Below are positions 26,404 through 34,497 of a stretch of 64,000 nt of DNA, piece after piece. The position numbers and the translations under genes were made by a program. The notes under the pieces were generated by a model. It did not search any database, was not told where the DNA came from, and saw only the letters and a list, made by a program, of their open reading frames with translations. Every line of letters starts with the position of its first letter. The first letter of the stretch is position 1. The stretch is taken from the NCBI RefSeq assembly GCF_001718415.1, contig NZ_CP013377.1, positions 1,178,001 through 1,242,000 on the forward strand, given 5' to 3'. Source of the DNA: Burkholderia pseudomultivorans (lineage in GTDB: Bacteria > Pseudomonadota > Gammaproteobacteria > Burkholderiales > Burkholderiaceae).

Positions 26404-26991
26404 TCACATCAGGCGCCACGGGCCGCTCGCCGCGTTGTCGATCTGCGGCAGCGCGCGCGAGCCGGGCAGTTCGTAATGCCACCACTCGCTGTCGATGTGC
26501 GCGAAGCCGGCCGCGAGCATCACGCCGAGCAGCAGCAGGCGGTTGCGTTGCACGGTGTCGGGCAGCCCCGTGTGGAAATGACCGGACGCGGCGACCATCT
26601 CGTCGAAGCCGGTGCCCATGTCGAGCGGCTCGCCGTTTGCGCCGACGAGCGTCAGGTCGAGCGCGGTGCCGCGGCTGTGATTCGAGCCGCGACCGAGATC
26701 CGCGACGAAGTTCGGATCGGGCAGGAAGTCCCACAGCACCTGCTGCGCCTGCGGCGGCCGGTACGCATCGTAGATGCGCAACGTGAGGCCGGCCTGCGCG
26801 GCGATCCCGACCGCGCGGCGCAGCGCGGCCTCGGCCGGTTCGAGCAGCAGGCAGTGCGCGCGGCGATAGATCGGCTTGCCGGTCAGGTTGCGGTCGGTCG
26901 CGTAGACGAGGTCGATGTCGACGCCGTGCGTGGCGGGCGTGATTTCGACGAGGCGGTGAGAAGTCATCGGCGGTTCGGTGGGCACGGGCAT
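26404..26991 (-). CDS. ddpX: D-alanyl-D-alanine dipeptidase (VanX/DdpX-like)
   Basis: 195 residues of the VanX (M15D) zinc peptidase family. Zinc ligands and catalytic residues are visible: HSRGTALD (His105, Asp112), SEWWHYE (Glu169 as general base, His172 as ligand) and the transition-state Arg78 in YDAYRPP. No signal peptide, so it acts in the cytoplasm on imported dipeptide, as E. coli DdpX does. It begins directly after the RpiR stop (TGA-ATG) and is followed 47 bp later by the binding protein, so uptake and hydrolysis are co-expressed. Any vancomycin meaning is unlikely in a Gram-negative; use of D-Ala as nutrient is more plausible. Confidence 0.92.
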   Translation of the reverse strand: MPVPTEPPMTSHRLVEITPATHGVDIDLVYATDRNLTGKPIYRRAHCLLLEPAEAALRRAVGIAAQAGLTLRIYDAYRPPQAQQVLWDFLPDPNFVADLGRGSNHSRGTALDLTLVGANGEPLDMGTGFDEMVAASGHFHTGLPDTVQRNRLLLLGVMLAAGFAHIDSEWWHYELPGSRALPQIDNAASGPWRLM

Positions 26992-27858
26992 TCAGGATTC
27001 GAACTGGTCGAAGGTGTGCTGCAGTTCGCGGTTGCGCGCGACGCGCCGGTCGATCGCGGGGCCGAGGCGGTCGATCACGGCGCTGATCAGCAGGTTGAAC
27101 AGGCAGGTGAGCGGCGCGAGCGAGTCCCAGAATTGTCCGACGTCGGTTTTCACTTGCAGCAGGTCGGCCGGCCATTCGCGCGCCCACGGGCAATAGAGGT
27201 CGGTGACCAGCGCGAACGGCTGGCCGTACCGGGCGGCGGCCTCGCAATAGCGCCGCGCACTGCGCGAATACGCGCGCGTGTCGGTGACGATGCAGTACGG
27301 CCGCTCGAACCCGGAATTCAGCGAGTCGACGTACGAGCCCGACTGGCCGTCGGAATAGAACACGTGCGGCCGCACGTATTCGAGATAGCTGCTGAACGCA
27401 TTGCTGATACCGCGCGTCGACTGGATACCGAGGATGAACACGGCATCGGCATGCGCGATGCGGTCGGCGACCTGGGCGAACACCGGGCCTTCGGCCAGCC
27501 GGTACACGTGGCGGATCGCGTCGAGTTCGCGTTCGAGCGACGACGCGAGCGCGCGTTCGGCGCCGGCCGACGGCGCGCCGGCAGTGCGGCGGTATTCGTC
27601 GAGGCGATCGGTGATCATCCACGGGCGGTCGCCGCCGCCGCGCAGTTCGCGCTTCAGGTCGTCGAGGTTGCGATAGCCGACGCTGCGCAGGAAGCGTCCG
27701 ACCGAGATGCCGCTGGTGCCGGCCTGCTGCGCGATCTGGTCGGCGGTTTCGAGTCCGAGCCGGTCGAGGTTCGCGAGCATGTAGCTCGCGATGCGCTTCG
27801 CGGTCGGCGTCAGTTCGGCAAAGCGGGATTCGACGGTGCGGGCGAACGTGCAGGTCAT
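26992..27858 (-). CDS. MurR/RpiR-family transcriptional regulator
   Basis: 288 residues. The N-terminal RpiR helix-turn-helix (FAELTPTAKRIASYMLANLD, then AQQAGTSGISVGRFLRSVGY) is followed by a SIS domain (VFILGIQSTRGISNAFSSYL) that normally binds phosphorylated sugars or related ligands. It is the first gene of the dipeptide operon and is divergent from hipBA over 236 bp. MurR senses MurNAc-6-phosphate in E. coli; a peptidoglycan-derived ligand here is an attractive inference but not proven. Confidence 0.92.
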   Translation of the reverse strand: MTCTFARTVESRFAELTPTAKRIASYMLANLDRLGLETADQIAQQAGTSGISVGRFLRSVGYRNLDDLKRELRGGGDRPWMITDRLDEYRRTAGAPSAGAERALASSLERELDAIRHVYRLAEGPVFAQVADRIAHADAVFILGIQSTRGISNAFSSYLEYVRPHVFYSDGQSGSYVDSLNSGFERPYCIVTDTRAYSRSARRYCEAAARYGQPFALVTDLYCPWAREWPADLLQVKTDVGQFWDSLAPLTCLFNLLISAVIDRLGPAIDRRVARNRELQHTFDQFES

Positions 27859-27862
27859 CGAC

Positions 27863-27907
27863 TGTTAGAACGCTGTCGTCCTGGGATCGGATGTCACTCA
27901 TCTAACA
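27863..27907. promoter_or_regulatory. widely spaced inverted repeat upstream of the RpiR operon
   Basis: TGTTAGA (27863-27869) and TCTAACA (27901-27907) form an exact 7-bp inverted repeat with a 31-nt spacer directly upstream of the RpiR start at 27858. It could be a pair of operator half-sites for autoregulation. The evidence is only the symmetry and place. Confidence 0.3.
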
Positions 27908-28018
27908 AAACCAAAATCATTCGCGCCAGAGGATAAAAACTATTGGTTGGCGCAGGTGATAGCGCGCGGGTGGCGGGGAATGGAGCGGGATTTATTTGTA
28001 TTGCAATTAAATCACGTT

Positions 28019-28061
28019 TATTCCTGTGGTGAATAATTTGCATTTATTCGCCACAGGAATA
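28019..28061. promoter_or_regulatory. long inverted repeat, likely HipB operator
   Basis: Two 18-nt arms (28019-28036 and 28044-28061) are complementary at 17 of 18 positions across a 7-nt spacer. The inner half reads CTGTGGTGAATAA and TTATTCGCCACAG. The repeat ends 32 bp before the hipB start, sits in AT-rich DNA with promoter-like composition, and resembles the dyad operators to which HipB-type antitoxins bind. E. coli HipB recognises TATCC-N8-GGATA; here the outer arms carry TATTCC and GGAATA. Confidence 0.7.
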
Positions 28062-28093
28062 TACTGCGGTGATTCTGTCCAGGAATCCGTGCC

Positions 28094-28342
28094 GTGAACT
28101 TCATCGTCAACACCCCTGCCCAGTTGGGCGAAATCCTGTCGTCCGCGCGCCAGGCCAAGGGCATGACGCAGGCCGAAGCCGCCGCCCGGGCCGGAATCAG
28201 CCAGCCGCGCCTGTCGGCGCTCGAAACCACGCGTACCGAGAGCCTGTCGTTGAACCAGCTGCTTGCGTTGACTGCACTGTATGGCCTCGAACTCGGCGTT
28301 CGCACGAAGGGGGACAGCGGCGCGAGCGGCGCGGAGTGGTAG
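28094..28342 (+). CDS. hipB: HipB-like antitoxin / XRE-family repressor
   Basis: 82 residues, nearly all one XRE helix-turn-helix (LGEILSSARQAKGMTQAEAA, then AGISQPRLSALET), with an extra N-terminal strand (NFIVNTPAQ) typical of HipB for dimerisation. The GTG start at 28094 has AGGAA 9 nt upstream. It lies 3 bp before hipA. HipB neutralises HipA by direct binding and, with it, represses the operon at the upstream dyad. Confidence 0.92.
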   Translation: MNFIVNTPAQLGEILSSARQAKGMTQAEAAARAGISQPRLSALETTRTESLSLNQLLALTALYGLELGVRTKGDSGASGAEW

Positions 28343-28345
28343 GCG

Positions 28346-29680
28346 ATGGGGCGCAAATCCGCGACGCGCGCGCTATCGATCTGGACCAACGGGCTGCGTG
28401 TCGGGACCTGGCGGATCCCGGTGCGCGGCGACATGGAACTGATCTACGACGCCGGCTGGAAGCAGTCTGCGATCGGGCGCCCGTTGTCGCTGTCGCTGCC
28501 GTTCGGCGTCGGCGATGCGCCGTTGCGTGGGGAGCGCGTCGGTTACTACTTCGACAATCTGCTGCCTGACAGCGACGTCATTCGCCGCCGCCTCGCGGCC
28601 CGTTTCGGTACGGCGACGATCGCGCCGTTCGATTTGCTGGCCGCGCTCGGCCGCGATTGCGTCGGCGCGGTGCAACTGCTCGGCGAAGACGAGTCGCCGG
28701 CCGGCCATGACCGGATCGACGGCACGCCGTTATCGGACGACGAGGTCGCCCGCGTGCTCGACCAGGCGACGGGTGTGGCCGCCGGCGCGGCCGATGACGA
28801 CGACTTCCGCCTGTCGCTGGCCGGCGCACAGGAAAAGACCGCGCTGCTGTTTCACGAAGGGCGATGGATGCGCCCGCATGGCGCGACGCCGACCACGCAT
28901 ATCCTCAAGTTGCCGCTCGGGCTTGTCGGCAACAAGCGCGCCGATCTCACGATGTCGGTCGAGAACGAGTGGCTGTGTCTCGCGATTCTGCGCGCATTCG
29001 GCTTGCCGGCGGCCGATGCGCGGATCGTGCATTTCGGCGCGCACAAGGTGCTGTCGGTCGCGCGCTTCGACCGTGCGCTGCATCGCGACGGCGCATCGCT
29101 GCTGCGCTTGCCGCAGGAAGATTTTTGCCAGGCGCTCGGCGTGCCGCCTCACCTCAAATACGAGTCGCACGGCGGCCCGGGCGTCCCCGATCTGGTCGGC
29201 CTGCTGCGCCGTTCGGAAGCGGCGCAAGCGGATCTCGATACGCTGTTCGCCGCGCTGGTCGTGTTCTGGATGCTTGCAGCGCCGGACGGGCATGCGAAGA
29301 ACTTCAGCCTGCGCCTGCTGCCCGGCGGCCGGTTTCGCCTCACGCCGCTCTACGACGTGATGTCGATCTGGCCGGTGGAGGGCGACGGCGCGAACCAGTG
29401 GTCGTGGCACAAGGCGAAACTGGCGATGGCCGTTCACGGCAAGCGCAAGCATTACGCGATGCGGGATATGACGCGTCGGCACTTCAGCGTGATGGCCGAA
29501 CAGTGCCTGCTCGGCGATATCGCGACACCGATCGTCGAGCGGCTGGTGGCCGCGACGCCGCGCGTGATCGATTCGGTCGGCTCCGCGTTGCCGCCGGGGT
29601 TTCCCGCGCGGCTCGCGGAGCGCATCTTCGGCGGATTGCGCTTCGCCGCACAGCGGCTCGACGAAACGCCGCTGGCGTGA
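28346..29680 (+). CDS. hipA: HipA-like serine/threonine kinase toxin
   Basis: 444 residues, full length for HipA. An N-terminal Couple_hipA domain is followed by the kinase core. Key elements: the Ser-loop LSLAGAQEK with Ser157 in the place of the autophosphorylated Ser150, Lys188 (HILK), catalytic Asp314 and Asn319 in PDGHAKNFS, and Asp337 in YDVMS. All catalytic residues are present, so it should be active. The characterised HipA phosphorylates glutamyl-tRNA synthetase, blocking translation and promoting persistence. It overlaps no other gene and is followed by 400 bp of gene-free DNA. Confidence 0.94.
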   Translation: MGRKSATRALSIWTNGLRVGTWRIPVRGDMELIYDAGWKQSAIGRPLSLSLPFGVGDAPLRGERVGYYFDNLLPDSDVIRRRLAARFGTATIAPFDLLAALGRDCVGAVQLLGEDESPAGHDRIDGTPLSDDEVARVLDQATGVAAGAADDDDFRLSLAGAQEKTALLFHEGRWMRPHGATPTTHILKLPLGLVGNKRADLTMSVENEWLCLAILRAFGLPAADARIVHFGAHKVLSVARFDRALHRDGASLLRLPQEDFCQALGVPPHLKYESHGGPGVPDLVGLLRRSEAAQADLDTLFAALVVFWMLAAPDGHAKNFSLRLLPGGRFRLTPLYDVMSIWPVEGDGANQWSWHKAKLAMAVHGKRKHYAMRDMTRRHFSVMAEQCLLGDIATPIVERLVAATPRVIDSVGSALPPGFPARLAERIFGGLRFAAQRLDETPLA

Positions 29681-30082
29681 GCCGCAACGCGGCGCGGCCG
29701 GACCGGGCGGGGCCGGCAGTTCGACGCGCCCCCCGGTTTGATACATACGTTCGGTAATCCGAATCGATCGGCCGGCATCCTGCATCGCGTGTCCGGTAGT
29801 TTCCGTTGTACTTGTCTCCGATCCAGGACATCGCAACCGCGTGCCGCCGCGCGTCCATATCGCCCGTCCGGCCCGGCAACCGCGGCGCAATCGCGCGGCA
29901 CCGCAACACTTACAAAATTAAAGACGATCAGATTAAATCATCAAGTCAGGTTAATAATTCATTTAATTTTTCCTGCAATTTGACTTTTACTTGCGTGACG
30001 GAATGTTCGATTTTCGATTATTCGAGAAAAGGCATCTGTTCCGTAACGGGAATTCGATTAATTGCAGGAATGGAGAAAAACC
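29681..30082. other. 402-bp leader/intergenic region before the oxalate decarboxylase gene
   Basis: No credible gene. From about 29910 to 30080 the composition shifts to strongly AT-rich, unlike most of the window; this should hold the promoter and a long 5' leader of the oxdC-mntH unit. TTGACT at 29980-29985 could be a -35 element but no convincing -10 follows. A purine-rich ribosome site (GGAATGGAGAAAAA) precedes ATG 30083. Confidence 0.5.
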
Positions 30083-31339
30083 ATGACCAGTCTGTCTCGT
30101 CGCAAGATGCTTGCGAATACGGCCGGCGCGATCGCCGCCGCCGGTCTTGCCGTATCGGCGAAGGCCGCGTCGTTCGGCAACCCCGATCGTCCGCCGGAGG
30201 GCGCGGCCAATGCACTCAATCGCCAGAGCCTGACCGAGCCGGGGCCGAAAAACCCGGCATTGGCGAATCAGTTTCCGTCCTTTCAGGATCCGCCGGCCAC
30301 CGATATCAACGGGATGCCCTTATTCTGGGCATCGTTCAATAATGCCCATAAACGCATTCAAAATGGCGGCTGGGCGCGCGAAGTCACGCAGGACGATTTT
30401 GCGATTTCGGAAACCATTTCAGGCGTGAACATGCGCCTGACGCGCGGCGGCATTCGCGAACTGCATTGGCACCAGCAGGCCGAGTGGGCGATCATGCTCG
30501 ACGGTCGCTGCCGGATCACGGTGCTCGACGAGCTGGGGCGGCCGTCGGTGCAGGACGTGAAGACCGGCGATCTCTGGTATTTCCCGCCCGGCCTGCCGCA
30601 TTCGCTGCAGGGCCTCGGCGCCGACGGCGCCGAATTCCTGCTCGCATTCGATAACGGCCGCGCGTCGGAATTCAATACGCTGCTGCTGACCGACTGGGTC
30701 GCGCATACGCCGCCTGACGTGCTGGCGCTCAACTTCGGCGTGCCGGCCGACGCGTTCAGCAACATCCCGCTCGACAATCTGTGGATCTTCCAGGGCGACG
30801 ATCCGGGGCCGCTCGCGGAGGCGCAGCGCGCGTCGGCGGCGTCGGCCGGCACGCCGCCGCAGCCGTTCGTCTTCTCGCTCGGCGACATGAAGCCGGTCCG
30901 CAAGACGCGCGGCGGCGAAGTGCGGATCGCGGACAGCACCAACTTCAACGTGTCGAGGACTGTCGCGGCGGCGCTCGTCACCGTGCATCCAGGCGGCATG
31001 CGCGAGCTGCACTGGCATCCGAACGCGGACGAATGGCAGTACTACCTGCAGGGCGAAGCGCGGATGACCGTGTTCGACACCGGGCCGAAGGCGCAGACCG
31101 CCGACTTTCGCGCGGGCGACGTCGGCTACGTGAAGAAGAGCCTCGGGCACTACGTGCAGAACACCGGCAAGACCGACCTGGTGTTCCTCGAGATCTTCAA
31201 GACCGACCGCTATGCGGAAGTATCGCTGTCCGACTGGCTCGCGCATACGCCGCCGAAGCTCGTCGAAGCGCACCTGAAGGTCGCGCCGGAGGTGATCGCG
31301 CAGTTTCCCCGCAACCGTCCCGACGTCGTGCCGCTGTAA
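30083..31339 (+). CDS. oxdC: bicupin oxalate decarboxylase
   Basis: 418 residues. A Tat-like N-terminus (SRRKMLANTAGAIAAAGLAV) suggests export as a folded, metal-loaded enzyme. Cupin 1 has ELHWHQQAEW (His128, His130, Glu134) and His173; cupin 2 has ELHWHPNADEW. The cupin-1 lid is SEFNT (195-199), in the place of B. subtilis SENST. The lid Glu196, which separates decarboxylases from oxalate oxidases, is kept. It converts oxalate to formate and CO2 using Mn, consuming acid. ATG 30083 is preferred over 30062 by its ribosome site and the Tat signal. A Mn transporter gene follows 87 bp later. Confidence 0.93.
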   Translation: MTSLSRRKMLANTAGAIAAAGLAVSAKAASFGNPDRPPEGAANALNRQSLTEPGPKNPALANQFPSFQDPPATDINGMPLFWASFNNAHKRIQNGGWAREVTQDDFAISETISGVNMRLTRGGIRELHWHQQAEWAIMLDGRCRITVLDELGRPSVQDVKTGDLWYFPPGLPHSLQGLGADGAEFLLAFDNGRASEFNTLLLTDWVAHTPPDVLALNFGVPADAFSNIPLDNLWIFQGDDPGPLAEAQRASAASAGTPPQPFVFSLGDMKPVRKTRGGEVRIADSTNFNVSRTVAAALVTVHPGGMRELHWHPNADEWQYYLQGEARMTVFDTGPKAQTADFRAGDVGYVKKSLGHYVQNTGKTDLVFLEIFKTDRYAEVSLSDWLAHTPPKLVEAHLKVAPEVIAQFPRNRPDVVPL

Positions 31340-31426
31340 CGCCGCCACCGCCGCGGGCCGCCGGCGGCATGCCGGCCGCGGCGCCCGTTTCCGCGCAAGC
31401 CGTTCCCATCGGAAAGGAACCCGACC

Positions 31427-32734
31427 ATGCTTCCCGTCACCAGCAAAACCGCCGGCGGCTTCACGCTGCCGGGCCTGTCCACCGAGCGCGCCTGCGGCGC
31501 GGCGCGCGCCGCGCTGGAAGGGCGGCGCACCGGCCTTGCCGCGCTGCTGCCGTTCGTCGGCCCGGCCGTGATCGCGTCGATCGGCTATATGGATCCCGGC
31601 AATTTCGCGACCAATATCCAGGCCGGCGCCGCGTATGGCTATCGGCTGCTGTGGGTCGTGTGCGCCGCGAACGCGATCGCGATGCTGTTCCAGGCGATGT
31701 CGGCAAAGCTCGGCATCGTCACCGGCCGCAACCTGGCCGAGCTGTGCCGCGACCATTTCCCCGCGCCGGTGGTGTGGGGCATGTGGATCGCGTCGGAGAT
31801 CGCCGCGATGGCGACCGATCTCGCCGAATTCCTCGGCGGCGCGCTCGCGTTCGGGCTGCTGTGTCACCTGTCGCTGTTCGCGGGCATGATCGCGACCGCG
31901 CTCGCGACCTGCGCGATCCTCGCGCTCGAGAAGCGCGGTTTCCGGCCGCTGGAAGCCGCGATCGCGGCGCTGGTCGGCGTGATCGGCGCGTGTTATCTCG
32001 GCGAACTGCTGATCGCGCCGCCGGACTGGCAGTCGGCCGCGTTCCACCTGGTGGTCCCGCAGATCCCGGATCACGCGGCGCTCGCGATCGCGGTCGGCAT
32101 CATCGGCGCGACGATCATGCCGCACACGCTGTATCTGCACTCGGGCCTCACGCAGGACCGCACCGCGCCGCGCGACGACCGGGAGCGGCAGCGGCTCGTG
32201 CGCTTCTCGAATCGCGAGGTCGTCGTCGCGCTCGGGCTGGCCGGGTTCGTGAACATCGCGATGGTGATGATGGCGTCGTCGGCGTTCCACCTGAGCGCGC
32301 CGGGCATGACCGACATCGGCGATGCGTATCACACGCTGATCCCGGTGTTCGGGCCGGCGGCCGGCGTATTGTTTCTCGTCGCGCTGCTGACGTCGGGCGT
32401 GTCGAGCTCGGTGGTCGGCACGATGGCCGGGCAGGTCGTGATGCAGGGCTTCATCCGGCGCCGCCTGTCGGTGTGGGTGCGGCGCGCGGTAACCATCGTG
32501 CCTGCATTCGCGGTGGTCGCGCTCGGCTGCGACGTCACGCGCGCGATGCTCGTGAGCCAGGTCGTGCTGAGCTTCGTGCTGCCGATGCCGATGATCGCGC
32601 TGCTGATGCTGTCGGCGCGCCGCGACGTGATGGGCGCCTATGCGATGCGGATGCCGCTGCGGATCGTCGCCGGTGCGGCGACGGTCGTGATCGTCGGGTT
32701 GAACGCGTACCTGGTGTGGGCTGCGTTCAACTGA
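31427..32734 (+). CDS. mntH: NRAMP-family Mn(II)/Fe(II) transporter
   Basis: 435 residues with about 11 transmembrane segments. Metal-binding motifs are DPGN (56-59, in SIGYMDPGNFATN) on helix 1 and MPH (231-233, in IMPHTLYLHS) on helix 6, the two conserved NRAMP metal sites. It imports Mn2+ with protons. It has a good ribosome site (GGAAAGGAA) and lies downstream of and co-directional with the Mn-dependent oxalate decarboxylase, so metal supply and the metalloenzyme are probably co-expressed. It converges with the following gene. Confidence 0.95.
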   Translation: MLPVTSKTAGGFTLPGLSTERACGAARAALEGRRTGLAALLPFVGPAVIASIGYMDPGNFATNIQAGAAYGYRLLWVVCAANAIAMLFQAMSAKLGIVTGRNLAELCRDHFPAPVVWGMWIASEIAAMATDLAEFLGGALAFGLLCHLSLFAGMIATALATCAILALEKRGFRPLEAAIAALVGVIGACYLGELLIAPPDWQSAAFHLVVPQIPDHAALAIAVGIIGATIMPHTLYLHSGLTQDRTAPRDDRERQRLVRFSNREVVVALGLAGFVNIAMVMMASSAFHLSAPGMTDIGDAYHTLIPVFGPAAGVLFLVALLTSGVSSSVVGTMAGQVVMQGFIRRRLSVWVRRAVTIVPAFAVVALGCDVTRAMLVSQVVLSFVLPMPMIALLMLSARRDVMGAYAMRMPLRIVAGAATVVIVGLNAYLVWAAFN

Positions 32735-32747
32735 ACCGATTCATTGA

Positions 32748-32782
32748 ACCGATCCGGCAGCGCGCGCCGCCGCCGGATCGGT
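32748..32782. terminator. hairpin between convergent mntH and binding-protein genes
   Basis: An 11-bp perfect stem (ACCGATCCGGC at 32748-32758 with its complement at 32772-32782) and a 13-nt loop lie between the two stop codons. There is no U tract; candidate bidirectional terminator. Confidence 0.5.
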
Positions 32783-32793
32783 CATCCCGCGCG

Positions 32794-34383
32794 TTACTTG
32801 CTCAAGGTCCGATACGAAACCAGATCGTTGATCGGCCCGATCTCCGGCCCCGTCGTGCCCGGCCGCGTCGCGACCTGCACGACCTTCTCGAACATGATGA
32901 TGAACGGCGAGTTCGCGAGCACGGCCTTCTGCAGCGCCTCGTAACGCTGCGCGCGCTTCGCCGGCGACGGCTCGACGAGCGCGGCCTCGGTGTCCTTCGT
33001 CAGTTGCGGGATGTCCCAGCTGTTGCGCCATGCGAGCATCTTCGTGGTCGACTGGTCCGAGTTGTCCGGATTCCATGCGAAGCCGCGCGCGTTGCTGTTC
33101 GGGTCCATGTAGTCGGGCGACCATTCGCCGATGAAGATGTCGTGCTGGCGCGCGCGGTACTTGCCGATCGCCTGCTTCGCGTCGCCGGCGATCAGCTTCA
33201 CGCGGATCCCGCCTTGCGCGAAATTCGCCTGCAGCGCCTGCGCGATCTCGATGTACGGATAGTCGTTCGGCATGTCCATCGTCACGTCGAAGCCGTTCGG
33301 CAGCCCGGCCTTGGCGAGCAGCGCCTTCGCTTTGGCGACGTCCTGCCTGTACGGCCGTGCATTGAGCGTGCCGAGGAAACCTTCGGGCAGGAAGGTCTGG
33401 TGCACCTTGTACGTCGTGCTGACGATATTGCGCTGGATGCCGTCGTAGTCGACGAGCCACTTCATCGCCTGCTGCACCTCGGGCTTCGCGAGGTTCGGGT
33501 TCTTCGTGTTGAGGCTCAGGTACAGCAGCGCGGACACCGACCATGAGGCGACCTTGATCTTGCCGGCCTTCGTCAGCGCCGCGAGGCTGTCCGGGCTCAG
33601 GTTGCGCGCGGCGTCGACGTCGCCGTTCTCGAGCAGCAGCCGCTGCGCGGACGCTTCGGGCACATGGCGCAGCACGACGCGCTTCATCGGGTACGGCGTT
33701 CGGTATTTCTCGAAACGCTGCAGCACGATGCTCTCGTTCGGCGACCACTTGACGAGCTGGTACGGACCGGAGCCCGCATCGTTGGTCTTCAGCCAGCCGC
33801 TGCCGAAATCGTTGCCCTGCTGGTGCGACAGCAGCAGCTTCTTGTCGAACACCGACGCCGGGCACGCGCTCAGCACGTTGAGCACGAAGCTCGGTGCGTA
33901 CTTGCGGTCGGTTTCGAGCACGACGGTCTGCGGATCGAGCGCGCGGACCTTCTGCATCACGTTGGCCTTCGTGAGCCCGAGATCGGCGAGCACGCCGGCC
34001 GGACCCTTGTCGAGCAGGACGGTGCGCTGCAACGACCATGCGACGTCGTCGGCGGTCACCGGGTTGCCGGAGTGGAACGTGAGGCCGGGGCGCAGCTTGA
34101 ACGTGTAGGTGACGCCGTCCGCGCCGACCGTCCACGACTGTGCGATCTGTCCATTGAAGCGCGTCGGGTCCTTCAGGTCGACGCGCACGAGCCGTTCGTA
34201 GGTGTTCGCGACATATTCGGACGGCACCAGTTCGTAAATGCCGCTCGGGTCGAGCGTCGTGAATTCGCCGAGCTGGGTGGCGACGACGAAGATGCCGGGC
34301 GGCGTCGCGGCCTGTGCCGGCAGCGCCGGAACGAGGGCGACGAGCGCGGCGCTGACGAACAGCCGGGACAGCAGTTGCTTCAT
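32794..34383 (-). CDS. second dipeptide-type ABC binding protein (paralogue of ddpA)
   Basis: 529 residues with a signal peptide ending AQA-A. Family 5 solute-binding protein that aligns without large gaps to the protein at 24755-26356, sharing long exact blocks such as EYVANTY, LLLSHQQGND, GFAWNPDNSD and MLAWRNSWDIPQLTK. No permease or ATPase gene is near, so it probably delivers ligand to the importer encoded at 20995-24744, widening its substrate range. Its own promoter must lie upstream of 34383. Confidence 0.93.
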   Translation of the reverse strand: MKQLLSRLFVSAALVALVPALPAQAATPPGIFVVATQLGEFTTLDPSGIYELVPSEYVANTYERLVRVDLKDPTRFNGQIAQSWTVGADGVTYTFKLRPGLTFHSGNPVTADDVAWSLQRTVLLDKGPAGVLADLGLTKANVMQKVRALDPQTVVLETDRKYAPSFVLNVLSACPASVFDKKLLLSHQQGNDFGSGWLKTNDAGSGPYQLVKWSPNESIVLQRFEKYRTPYPMKRVVLRHVPEASAQRLLLENGDVDAARNLSPDSLAALTKAGKIKVASWSVSALLYLSLNTKNPNLAKPEVQQAMKWLVDYDGIQRNIVSTTYKVHQTFLPEGFLGTLNARPYRQDVAKAKALLAKAGLPNGFDVTMDMPNDYPYIEIAQALQANFAQGGIRVKLIAGDAKQAIGKYRARQHDIFIGEWSPDYMDPNSNARGFAWNPDNSDQSTTKMLAWRNSWDIPQLTKDTEAALVEPSPAKRAQRYEALQKAVLANSPFIIMFEKVVQVATRPGTTGPEIGPINDLVSYRTLSK

Positions 34384-34497
34384 GCGGAGGCTCCATCGAA
34401 AGGGAATCGTGGGTGCGATTCTCTCATCGACGGCCGTCCGGATGAAAATAACCGGCGCGCGCGGGGCCGGCGCGGCGCGAATGCGCCCGGGCGGCCG

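Noticed and set aside
26404..26991. VanX-like gene as a vancomycin resistance determinant
   Set aside because: Without vanA/vanH homologues, and in a dipeptide-importer operon of a Gram-negative, D-Ala-D-Ala catabolism is the simpler reading.
24755..27901. The binding-protein frame stays open upstream to 27901, suggesting a giant fusion with a regulator or dipeptidase
   Set aside because: The upstream part is in the wrong frame for the RpiR and VanX genes and Arg/Pro-rich; a signal peptide begins at residue 1 of the 533-residue form.
29738..29983. 81-codon frame before the oxalate decarboxylase gene
   Set aside because: No ribosome site, mixed composition crossing from GC-rich to AT-rich DNA, and no hydrophobic or domain pattern.
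29681..30082. Manganese riboswitch (yybP-ykoY type) before oxdC-mntH
   Set aside because: The leader is AT-rich and long but I could not find the conserved helices and loop sequences of that riboswitch class.
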